A stretch of 7,135 bases of DNA, taken from assembly GCA_014380545.1 (NCBI GenBank), contig JACMJP010000413.1:1-7135 (forward strand), in the 5' to 3' direction. This document shows positions 1-6,790 of the stretch, one piece after another. The notes beneath the pieces were generated by a model. That model made no database searches, was not told the origin of the DNA, and was given only the letters and a program-made list of their open reading frames with translations. Position 1 is the stretch's first letter; each line of letters opens with the position of its first letter. Source of the DNA: Chitinophagales bacterium. GTDB lineage: Bacteria; Bacteroidota; Bacteroidia; Chitinophagales; BACL12. The position numbers and the translations under genes were made by a program.

Positions 1-1
1 C

Positions 2-1300
2 ACATGGAATAAAGAAGCATTGCCTTCATTCATTATCAGCAGTTCCTGTGTTATTGCCGGTGATTATGATAAAGACAATGATATGGATCTTTTTATAGGA
101 GGAAGAGTAATTCCGGGTAATTACCCTGCTCCTGCAAAAAGTTGTATCCTTCAAAACAATGGCGGAAAGTTTACTGATGTAACTGATCAGGTTGCCCCTG
201 AATTAAAAACTGCAGGATTAGTTTCTGCTGCACTTTGGAGTGATATTAATAATGATAATGATCTCGATCTTGTGGTAACCGGTGAATGGATGCCAATAAC
301 CATTTATGAAAATAATAATGGCAAACTTGCAAACATTACGAAAGCAGCAGGTCTGGAAGGATCAACAGGATGGTGGAACAGTTTAGCAGCAGGTGATTTT
401 GATAATGATGGTGATGTGGATTATGTTGCCGGAAATTTCGGATTAAATTGCCGCTATAAACCAAAAGATGGTAAACCAATAGAATTATTTTATGATGATT
501 ATGATAAAAATGGAATTCATGATATTATCATGGGTTACTGGCAGGGTGATAAATTATATCCGATAAAAACCCGTGAAAGAATGATAGAGCAAATGCCTGA
601 AGTAGCAGCAATATTTCCGAACTGGGATAGCTACGGAAGAGCAGAAGTTTGGGATTTCTACGGCAAAAAACGACTGGAACAATCAAAATATCATTTCACT
701 GCAAATTCATTCCATACATCTTATATAGAAAACCAGGGTAATAACAAATTTGCGGTGCGTAAATTAAATAATGAATTACAAATTTCATCTGTATTCGGCA
801 TCCAGCCAATGGATGTGAATGATGATGGAAATCTTGATCTTGTTGTTCATGGAAACTGGTACGAAACTGAAATTGAAACAAATATTCAGGATGCATCTAT
901 TGGCTACACTTTACTTGGTAATGGAGATGGAACATTTAAAGCGTTACAAGCAAGATATTCAGGATTTTATTCTCCTTATAATGCAAAAGGTTTGGCAATG
1001 ATTGCTGTTGGTTCTGCAAATACTCCTGTATTACTCACATCAAACAGTAATGAAAAAATGGAAGCCTTTAAATTTATTGGTACAAGTACAAAAGTTGTTA
1101 AATTAAATGATAATGATCTGTATGCAGAAATAACAATGAATGATGGAAAGAAACGCCGGCAGGAATTATATACCGGTGCGGGTTATTTATCACAGTCAAC
1201 AAAAATGCTCATTATCACAAAAGAAATGGCATCAGCAACTGTATATGATAATTCAGGTGCGGGAAGAAATGTTTATGGAAGTGGATTAGCCACAAAATGA
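2..1300 (+). CDS. FG-GAP/VCBS repeat surface protein, C-terminal part (5' end outside window)
   Basis: The reading frame is open to the left edge, so this is the last ~433 codons of a longer gene. The TTG at position 20 is an internal leucine codon, because the residues around it align with an internal part of the next gene (Leu779 onward there). Acidic calcium-loop motifs of the DxDxDGxxD type recur near nt 62-88, 240-270, 394-420, 497-523 and 814-840. Some are relaxed, with Asn in place of the Gly. These are FG-GAP/VCBS repeats, which fold as blades of a beta-propeller. Two motifs shared with the neighbour follow the fourth repeat: YPIKTRER.IEQMP (about nt 557-598) and FPNWDSYG. The end carries GAGYLSQS, resembling the core of an ASPIC_UnbV domain. 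Roughly half the residues match the downstream gene by eye, with few gaps. The full protein was probably a secreted lipoprotein of about 1,100-1,200 residues, inferred from the paralogue. The ligand is unknown. Confidence 0.9.
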   Translation, partial: TWNKEALPSFIISSSCVIAGDYDKDNDMDLFIGGRVIPGNYPAPAKSCILQNNGGKFTDVTDQVAPELKTAGLVSAALWSDINNDNDLDLVVTGEWMPITIYENNNGKLANITKAAGLEGSTGWWNSLAAGDFDNDGDVDYVAGNFGLNCRYKPKDGKPIELFYDDYDKNGIHDIIMGYWQGDKLYPIKTRERMIEQMPEVAAIFPNWDSYGRAEVWDFYGKKRLEQSKYHFTANSFHTSYIENQGNNKFAVRKLNNELQISSVFGIQPMDVNDDGNLDLVVHGNWYETEIETNIQDASIGYTLLGNGDGTFKALQARYSGFYSPYNAKGLAMIAVGSANTPVLLTSNSNEKMEAFKFIGTSTKVVKLNDNDLYAEITMNDGKKRRQELYTGAGYLSQSTKMLIITKEMASATVYDNSGAGRNVYGSGLATK

Positions 1301-1347
1301 AAAATTAAATTATCAAACATTTAACAACACATAAAGAAAAAACAACA
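1301..1347 (+). other. A-rich intergenic leader between the two paralogues
   Basis: This 47-bp spacer has no hairpin followed by a T run, so the two FG-GAP genes are probably transcribed together. The bases before the ATG at 1348 are almost all A and C with hardly any G, and no AGGAGG-like site is present. An unstructured A-rich leader in place of a Shine-Dalgarno site is normal for Bacteroidota and supports the chosen start codon. Confidence 0.6.
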
Positions 1348-4300
1348 ATGAAACTCATAAATAATATTTTAATAGTTGCATCATCAGCTATGGTATTAAC
1401 TGTTACATCCTGTAAACTTTTTGGCGGAAGAGAGGCACAAAATATTCGTGACTCGGTAGTGATTGATACAGCAAGAGAAGTAATATTAGATGGAAACAGC
1501 GGAAAATTATTTGACATCCTTACAAATAAATCTACAGGAATAGATTTCGTAAATGATCTTAAAGATAGTTATCAGGTAAACTGGTGGAGATATTCATATA
1601 TTTATAATGGTGGTGGTGTTTGTATTGGCGATATAAATAAAGATGGATTGCAGGATTTATTTTTTACAGGAAATCTTGTTCAGAATAAATTATATTTAAA
1701 TAAAGGCAATTTACAATTTGAAGATATTACCGATAAAGCAGGTATTAAAAAAGAAGCATGGGAATGGAGCTACGGCGCAAATATGGTAGATTTTGATGGT
1801 GATGATGACCTTGATATTTATGTATGTAACTCCCGCTGGGAAGATCCGGAAAAACGCCGAAACCGCCTATGGGTAAATGCCGGCGATGGAACATTTGTTG
1901 AAAAAGCAAAAGATTTTGGCTTAGATGCAAATGTGTATTCTACAATATCTAATTTCTTTGACTATGATAATGATGGTGACCTTGATATGTATTTAGTTAC
2001 GCATCCCGTTGATTTTATTGATAAGAATAAACCAAATGCAAAAGTAAAAATTGAAGCTGGGAAAAACGCAAGTAACCGCTTTTATAAAAACAACGGTGAT
2101 GGTACATATACAGAAATACATAAAGAAGTAGGAATTGATAACCATGGTTACGGATTAAGCGGAACTGTTGGCGATTTAAATGGGGATGGTTTTCTTGACG
2201 TATATGTTGCTAATGATTATGCAATGTACGATTTCATTTATATGAATGATGGGAAAGGAAAATTTATTGATGCATCATTAACAGCAACAAAAAAAGGAAG
2301 CATCAATGCAATGGGTGCTGATATTAATGATTTTAATAACGATGGTTTTCTCGACATCATTGTAGCCGATATGGACATGGAAGAAAATTATACTTATAAA
2401 ACTTTCATGTTATCAAGCCAGGTTGAAGTAATGCGGATTTTAATTAATGCGGGCTATGGTTATCAAAACAGAAGTAATTCATTACAATTAAATAACGGCG
2501 ATGGAACATTTGGAGAGATATCAAGAACTGCAGGCGTTTCAACAACTGATTGGAGCTGGAGTACAATTTTCGCAGATTTTGATAATGATGGAAATAAAGA
2601 TTTATTTATTTCAAATGGTTTTTTAAGAGATTTTCATGTTGATGAAAGTGAAGCATATCATAAATTAAGAAGAGCAGTGCGTATTAACGACAGCACTGTA
2701 TATGATGACGTAAGAAAAGAATTACCAACATTTGTTTTAGATCATCCGGATTTTATATTTAAAAATAATGGTGATCTAACTTTCACTGATACAAGGGATG
2801 AATGGGGAATTTATTATCCTTCCATTACTTATGGTGCAGGATATGCTGATCTGGATAATGATGGTGATCTTGATATTGTTGCAAGTAATGTGAACGAATC
2901 TCCGTATATCTATCGCAATAACTCAGAAAAAATGAATACCTCAAATAATAGGATTGATTTCCGATTAGAAGGTTATGCAAAAAATTCAGCAGGTCTTGGA
3001 ACAAAGGTGAGAATTTATTGCGGCGATAAAATGCAATTTATTCAAAGCACAAATATCAGGGGTTATATAACATCAACAGAAAACGACCTGCATTTTGGTC
3101 TTGGAGCAGATACTAAAATTGATGTTGTGGAAGTGGAATGGTTAGATGGTACTAAACAAGTATTAAGAGATGTTTCAGCTAACCAGGTTATCACATTAAA
3201 CCATGCTGATGCATCTAAGTCTGTTCAATTTGAAAACAGAAACACAACACCAACATATTTTGCAAATGCAACTAAAGATCTGGGTATTGATTATATGCAT
3301 ACCGAAAATAATTATGATGATTTTTTAAGAGAATATTTATTACCGCATAAAATGAGTTCTCTTTCTCCCGGTGTTGCAAGTGGTGATTTAAATGGAGATG
3401 GTTTAGATGATTTTTATGTTGGTGCTTCAATAGGTAGTTCAGGTGCAGTTTATTTTCAAACATCAAATGGAAAATTTACGAAAGGTGATTTCCAGAAAAA
3501 TAATGCGGATGATCTGAAATTTGAAGACTCAGGAGCATTAATTTTTGATGCAGATAATGATGGCGATAATGACCTATATATAGCTTCAGGAGGAAATGAG
3601 CATCCTGAAAATGATCCAAATTATCAGGATCGTTTATACCTGAATGATGGTAAAGGAAATCTTACAAGAAATATTGATGCTTTACCGAAAATATATTCAA
3701 GCAGTTCATGTGTTGTTGGTGCCGATTATGATAAAGATGGAGATATAGATTTGTTTGTTGGTGGAAGACAGGTTCCCGGAAAATATTTAACGCCTTCATC
3801 AAGCTTCATTCTGAAAAACGATAATGGAAAATTCACAGATGCTTCTGCCGAAGTAGCGCCCGCCCTAAAAGATATAGGGATGGTTACATCAGCTATCTGG
3901 ACGGATTATAATAAAGACAGCAACCTTGATTTAATTTTAACAGGAGATTGGATGAGCATTAAAATAATGAAGAACCAGGGAGGAAAATTTGCTGATGAAA
4001 CTGCAGGTTCAGGATTGGAAAATGCAACCGGTTGGTGGCAAAGTATCAATGGTGCTGATTTCGATAATGACGGTGATATAGATTATGTTGTTGGAAATTT
4101 CGGAACAAACCGGAGATATAAAAATACAGTTTCAAAAGATGCGAAGCCTTTACCACTTGAAGGATATTTAAATGATTTTGACAAGAACGGCACACAGGAT
4201 TTTATTATGGCCTATTATCAGCATGATATATTATATCCTGTAAAAACAAGAGAACGTATTTTAGAGCAAATGCCTTCCATTACAGAGAAATTCCCTACAT

Positions 4301-4971
4301 GGGATTCTTATGGTAAAGCAAGTGTTTCTGAAATATTTGGAGATGATCTTAAAAAAGCAATTCATCGCACCGCTTATGTATTTAATACTTCCATTCTTGT
4401 GAATGAAGGCAATGGAAAATTTACAATAAAATATTTGCCGAATGAAGTACAAATATCTTCCACATTCGGAATTACAATTGACGATTATAATAATGATGGT
4501 TATCTTGATATTCTGCAACACGGAAATTTCTATAATACAGAAATTGAAATTACCCGCCATGATGCCGGAACAGGAACGTTATTAATAGGCAAAGGAAATT
4601 GTGAATTCAGTCCTGTTCGCAGTATTTATAGTGGATTCAAAAACGATGGCGATGCTAAGGGTATGTCTGTGATACTTGCAGGCATAAATAAGCAGCCTGT
4701 TATTCTCTGTACAAATACAGCCGGACCAATGCAGGCATTTTCTTTAACAGAAAAAAATGTAAAAACAATTTCTTTACAACAAAATGATTGTTTTGCAACA
4801 ATTACTTTGAAGGATGGAAAAAACTGTATTTTAGAATTGTATAACGGTTCGGGCTACTTAAGTCAGAGCAGTAAATATGTTCGTATTACACCAAATACAG
4901 CACAGGTTACAGTAACTGATTACAAAGGAAATGTAAGAACTGTTTATCCGTCTGCTACAGCTATGAAATAA
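1348..4971 (+). CDS. Large FG-GAP/VCBS repeat lipoprotein with ASPIC_UnbV domain
   Basis: This is a complete 1207-residue predicted lipoprotein. A type II signal peptide covers residues 1-21 (basic start, hydrophobic core, lipobox V19-T20-S21-C22), which fixes the start codon. No acidic cluster follows the Cys, so the sequence does not clearly mark it for surface export. Calcium-loop motifs of the DxDxDGxxD type begin at D95, D148, D205, D276, D328, D410 and D501. An ASPIC_UnbV domain follows (about 533-620, with the LHFGLG core near 580). Seven more motifs begin at D680, D734, D793, D853 (Ser for Gly), D904, D943 (Asn for the third Asp) and D1046. The last ~60 residues contain GSGYLSQSS (1167-1175) and a VTVTDYKG strand, a divergent UnbV-like end. 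FG-GAP repeats form beta-propeller blades in integrin-like and CRTAC1-like proteins, so two propellers are likely. The role could be binding of glycans, proteins or other surface ligands. No catalytic site is recognisable. The region from 779 to the end is collinear with the upstream gene. Confidence 0.93.
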   Translation: MKLINNILIVASSAMVLTVTSCKLFGGREAQNIRDSVVIDTAREVILDGNSGKLFDILTNKSTGIDFVNDLKDSYQVNWWRYSYIYNGGGVCIGDINKDGLQDLFFTGNLVQNKLYLNKGNLQFEDITDKAGIKKEAWEWSYGANMVDFDGDDDLDIYVCNSRWEDPEKRRNRLWVNAGDGTFVEKAKDFGLDANVYSTISNFFDYDNDGDLDMYLVTHPVDFIDKNKPNAKVKIEAGKNASNRFYKNNGDGTYTEIHKEVGIDNHGYGLSGTVGDLNGDGFLDVYVANDYAMYDFIYMNDGKGKFIDASLTATKKGSINAMGADINDFNNDGFLDIIVADMDMEENYTYKTFMLSSQVEVMRILINAGYGYQNRSNSLQLNNGDGTFGEISRTAGVSTTDWSWSTIFADFDNDGNKDLFISNGFLRDFHVDESEAYHKLRRAVRINDSTVYDDVRKELPTFVLDHPDFIFKNNGDLTFTDTRDEWGIYYPSITYGAGYADLDNDGDLDIVASNVNESPYIYRNNSEKMNTSNNRIDFRLEGYAKNSAGLGTKVRIYCGDKMQFIQSTNIRGYITSTENDLHFGLGADTKIDVVEVEWLDGTKQVLRDVSANQVITLNHADASKSVQFENRNTTPTYFANATKDLGIDYMHTENNYDDFLREYLLPHKMSSLSPGVASGDLNGDGLDDFYVGASIGSSGAVYFQTSNGKFTKGDFQKNNADDLKFEDSGALIFDADNDGDNDLYIASGGNEHPENDPNYQDRLYLNDGKGNLTRNIDALPKIYSSSSCVVGADYDKDGDIDLFVGGRQVPGKYLTPSSSFILKNDNGKFTDASAEVAPALKDIGMVTSAIWTDYNKDSNLDLILTGDWMSIKIMKNQGGKFADETAGSGLENATGWWQSINGADFDNDGDIDYVVGNFGTNRRYKNTVSKDAKPLPLEGYLNDFDKNGTQDFIMAYYQHDILYPVKTRERILEQMPSITEKFPTWDSYGKASVSEIFGDDLKKAIHRTAYVFNTSILVNEGNGKFTIKYLPNEVQISSTFGITIDDYNNDGYLDILQHGNFYNTEIEITRHDAGTGTLLIGKGNCEFSPVRSIYSGFKNDGDAKGMSVILAGINKQPVILCTNTAGPMQAFSLTEKNVKTISLQQNDCFATITLKDGKNCILELYNGSGYLSQSSKYVRITPNTAQVTVTDYKGNVRTVYPSATAMK
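3682..4968 (+). repeat. Paralogous segment duplicated in the upstream gene (copy at 20-1297)
   Basis: The region encoding residues 779-1207 of the complete FG-GAP gene corresponds, with few gaps, to 20-1297. Shared landmarks in order are SSSCV, the DYDKD loop, LFxGGRxxPGxY, GKFTD, VAPxLK, TGWW, DFDNDGDxDYVxGNFG, LYPxKTRER, EQMP, FPxWDSYG, ELQISS/EVQISS, NTEIE/YETEIE and GYLSQS. Protein identity is roughly one half by eye. DNA identity is patchy, with short matching stretches such as the GATAATGATGGTGAT loop codons. This indicates an old tandem gene duplication and not a recent repeat. Confidence 0.8.
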
Positions 4972-5010
4972 TTTTTAAAGACGAACAAATAACACACAAC
5001 CACAAACATT

Positions 5011-5041
5011 AAAGCCCGGCAATTCTTGCAGGGCTTTTTTT
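5011..5041 (+). terminator. Intrinsic terminator after the FG-GAP gene pair
   Basis: AAAGCCC (5011-5017) pairs with GGGCTTT (5031-5037). The stem continues inward after one G-A mismatch with GCAA/TTGC (5019-5022 with 5026-5029), leaving a three-base TTC loop. Seven consecutive T residues (5035-5041) overlap and follow the right arm. It lies 40 bp after the stop at 4971 and separates the lipoprotein unit from the barrel gene at 5209. Confidence 0.87.
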
Positions 5042-5121
5042 ATAAAACTATTACTTATGATATAAAATAATTTAGTTTGAGTAAAATGATGAAATAAAAA
5101 TTGTTTCAGGGCTCAAATTTT

Positions 5122-5149
5122 TTGACACAACTATTTCATTGTAGCTTTA
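5122..5149 (+). promoter_or_regulatory. Possible promoter of the outer-membrane barrel gene
   Basis: A TTG (5122-5124, within TTTTTTGACA) lies 17 bp before TAGCTTTA (5142-5149). This fits the Bacteroidota primary-sigma pattern of a -33 TTTG or TTG and a -7 TAnnTTTG at seven of eight -7 positions (final G replaced by A). The spacer is somewhat short for the pattern. Transcription would begin near 5155, giving a leader of about 50 bases. The 237-bp gap between genes (4972-5208) otherwise holds only the terminator and AT-rich sequence, with no other supportable feature. Confidence 0.4.
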
Positions 5150-5208
5150 TGGTGGAATGATTTATGAGCATACTGAAAAGCATAACATTTCGTTTATATT
5201 AAAATATC

Positions 5209-5832
5209 ATGAAAAGATCAGTAATATTTTTTTGCATATTGATAATAACTTTATTTACTACCTCTATCTACGCACAGGTAACTCCAATTGAACCTGAAGA
5301 TGAAGAGGAAGAAACAGAAAAAACTGATGCGGCAGACCAGGCAGGCAAAGATAAATTTCTCGACAGGCTTGTGTTTGGTGGTAACTTCGGTTTATCCTTT
5401 GGCAATTATACTTTCGTTGACCTTTCGCCATTAGTTGGTTATAAGATCACAAAAAAATTAACATCCGGAGTTGGGTTCACTTATCAATTTGAAAAATATA
5501 AAGATCCATATAACAACCCTTTTAATTATGTAGATGATTATAAAGCAAGTACTATAGGAGGAAAAGTATTTTCGCAGTATGATATTCTATATGGCATATT
5601 TGCCCATGCAGAGTATGAACTCTTATCTATTGAATACGAATTTCTTGAAACGCCATATGAAACAGGAAAATTTAATGTTCCCGGTTTATATCTTGGTGGG
5701 GGATACAACTTGAAAATTGGTGATAACAGCGCTTTGCAAATTATGGCTCTTTATAATTTCCTTAGCGATCAGAATAATATCCTGTACGATAATCCGCTAA
5801 CTTTTAGAATTGGATTTTTGGGAGGATTGTAA
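5209..5832 (+). CDS. Secreted outer-membrane beta-barrel protein, unknown function
   Basis: This 207-residue protein starts with a clear Sec signal peptide: basic MKR, hydrophobic residues 5-18, then SIYA-Q with probable cleavage after Ala22. There is no lipobox. The mature N-terminus carries a strongly acidic stretch (residues 28-40, including EDEEEE), then alternating, Gly- and aromatic-rich segments typical of transmembrane beta strands. Examples are VFGGNFGLSFGNYTF (55-69), a strand around SPLVGYKI, GVGFTYQF, and a C-terminal strand ending FRIGFLGGL. The length suits a small barrel of about eight strands. Small OmpA/OMP_b-brl-like barrels of this type are common and mostly uncharacterised in Bacteroidota. 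The gene has its own terminator-separated upstream region and faces the hydroxylase gene tail to tail, so it is probably a single transcription unit. No Shine-Dalgarno site precedes the ATG. A transport or structural role is possible, but the substrate cannot be told. Confidence 0.85.
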   Translation: MKRSVIFFCILIITLFTTSIYAQVTPIEPEDEEEETEKTDAADQAGKDKFLDRLVFGGNFGLSFGNYTFVDLSPLVGYKITKKLTSGVGFTYQFEKYKDPYNNPFNYVDDYKASTIGGKVFSQYDILYGIFAHAEYELLSIEYEFLETPYETGKFNVPGLYLGGGYNLKIGDNSALQIMALYNFLSDQNNILYDNPLTFRIGFLGGL

Positions 5833-5852
5833 TTTGAAATTTTATTTTGAAT

Positions 5853-6629
5853 TTATTCTACGGGCGGAATATATAATTCAGGATGTTGTATTCTTTTAAT
5901 AATTCCTTGTTCAATATCGGGTAAGCTTTCAAATAATTCCAGGCAATCTTCAATTACAAAATAAGTAGTTTGAAATTTATCTTTTATGTAAGGAGTATCT
6001 AAAACTTTCTCAACGTTATAATCAATTCGTTTACTTGGTATCCCCGATTTTAAACAGTAAATACTTTCACCCTGCGATGATAAAATCCCCGAACCATAAA
6101 TTCTCAATAATCCATTATCACGAATTAATCCAAATTCAACTGTGTACCAGTAAATTCTTGAAATAAGTTCTACTGCCACAGGATCATCAATATAACTCAG
6201 TGCAATTTTACTTAAGCCATATAAATAAGCGCAATATGTTTTGTTAGTTAATAAAGGAAGATGCGCAAATACATCATGAAACATGTCAGGTTCTTCCAAA
6301 TAATCTAATTGTTCCATGCTGCGCAACCATGTGCTTGCCGGAAATTTTCTATTCTTCAGCAATTCAAAAAAATCTTTATTCGGAATTAGTCCCGGAACAA
6401 CAACAGCATTCCACCCCGTAAGTGTTTCAAGTCGTATATTAAACTCATCAAATTTAGCTATGCGATCTGCGGTAAAATGGATTAATTCAATTCCATTCAT
6501 AAAAACATCCGCAGCCCTGCCTTTTAGCAGTGTCATTTGACGCTCAAACAATATCTCCCATACTTTAAAATGCTCCGGAGTATATTGAGAGTAGTCCTGC
6601 ACCATGTTGGTTTCCACTGTTTCGTTCAT
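5853..6629 (-). CDS. phhA: Phenylalanine 4-hydroxylase (tetrahydropterin-dependent)
   Basis: This 258-residue enzyme of the aromatic amino acid hydroxylase family is predicted to convert phenylalanine to tyrosine in the cytoplasm, using O2, non-haem Fe(II) and a reduced pterin. It is the catalytic domain only, without the N-terminal ACT regulatory domain of the animal enzymes, as is usual in bacteria. Diagnostic segments are YTPEHFKVWEILFERQ (16-31), a pterin-site region starting at LTGWN (70-74), FPASTWLR (96-103), and EPDMFHDVFAHLPLL (113-127) with iron ligands His118 and His123. Next come YWYTVEFGL (160-168) with the third ligand Glu165, and YGSGILSSQGE (178-188). The usual Gly before the second His is Ala122 here. 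Met1 is the chosen start; Met9 is an alternative that loses no conserved residue. No pterin carbinolamine dehydratase (phhB) lies alongside. Phenylalanine is the likely substrate because most single-domain bacterial members act on it. Tyrosine or tryptophan hydroxylation is not excluded. Confidence 0.95.
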   Translation of the reverse strand: MNETVETNMVQDYSQYTPEHFKVWEILFERQMTLLKGRAADVFMNGIELIHFTADRIAKFDEFNIRLETLTGWNAVVVPGLIPNKDFFELLKNRKFPASTWLRSMEQLDYLEEPDMFHDVFAHLPLLTNKTYCAYLYGLSKIALSYIDDPVAVELISRIYWYTVEFGLIRDNGLLRIYGSGILSSQGESIYCLKSGIPSKRIDYNVEKVLDTPYIKDKFQTTYFVIEDCLELFESLPDIEQGIIKRIQHPELYIPPVE

Positions 6630-6652
6630 CGTTAGTTTTTGAGTTACATAGC

Positions 6653-6660
6653 CAAAATTA
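6653..6660 (-). promoter_or_regulatory. Possible -7 element for phhA
   Basis: On the minus strand this reads TAATTTTG, an exact match to the Bacteroidota -7 consensus TAnnTTTG. It lies 23 bp before the phhA start codon, which would give a leader of about 20 bases. A good -33 TTTG at the usual distance is not seen, so the call rests on the -7 box and its position. Confidence 0.42.
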
Positions 6661-6728
6661 CAACTAAGAAACGGAAAAATATCGTCGCAGGTATTTTGTA
6701 AAACTTTTTTACCCGAAAATTACTTCTG

Positions 6729-6736
6729 TAACTTTA
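6729..6736 (+). promoter_or_regulatory. Possible -7 element for the J-domain gene
   Basis: TAACTTTA matches TAnnTTTG at seven of eight positions and resembles TAGCTTTA upstream of the barrel gene. It would leave a leader of about 50 bases before the ATG at 6791. No convincing -33 box is at the right spacing. The rest of the 161-bp divergent region (6630-6790) is AT-rich with two small palindromes next to the start codon (ATGATCAT at 6773-6780 and ATTAATTAAT at 6779-6788) and no other feature I can support. Confidence 0.25.
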
Positions 6737-6790
6737 GGCAGATATTAAATGCTAATTGGCTATATTCTATAAATGATCATTAATTAATAT

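Noticed and set aside
20..22. TTG at position 20 as a start codon for the first gene
   Set aside because: The frame is open upstream to the edge and the surrounding residues align with the interior of the paralogue, so it is an internal Leu codon.
696..1001. Short frames on both strands inside the first FG-GAP gene
   Set aside because: They overlap a well-supported gene in other frames, have no recognisable motif, and their biased composition (runs of Met, His, Leu) comes from the repeated GAT/AAT codons.
3272..4560. Minus-strand frames inside the large lipoprotein gene
   Set aside because: They are complements of the repeat-loop codons (His- and Ile-rich), with no signal, motif or promoter. 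They are shadows of the real gene.
1348..4971. Integrin-like, toxin or polysaccharide-lyase activity for the large protein
   Set aside because: FG-GAP loops and ASPIC_UnbV support a binding or structural propeller, but no catalytic residues or toxin domains are visible.
5849..5879. Imperfect inverted repeat at the convergent gene ends (GAATTTATTC with GAATATATAATTC)
   Set aside because: The stem is AT-only apart from its ends, has a three-base bulge, lacks a T run on either strand and lies partly within phhA coding sequence. It is not convincing as a bidirectional terminator.
6316..6540. Plus-strand frame opposite phhA
   Set aside because: It lies entirely within the conserved catalytic part of phhA on the other strand and has no recognisable feature.
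6773..6788. Overlapping palindromes ATGATCAT and ATTAATTAAT as an operator
   Set aside because: Short AT-only or near AT-only palindromes are expected by chance in this composition, and no regulator gene is adjacent.
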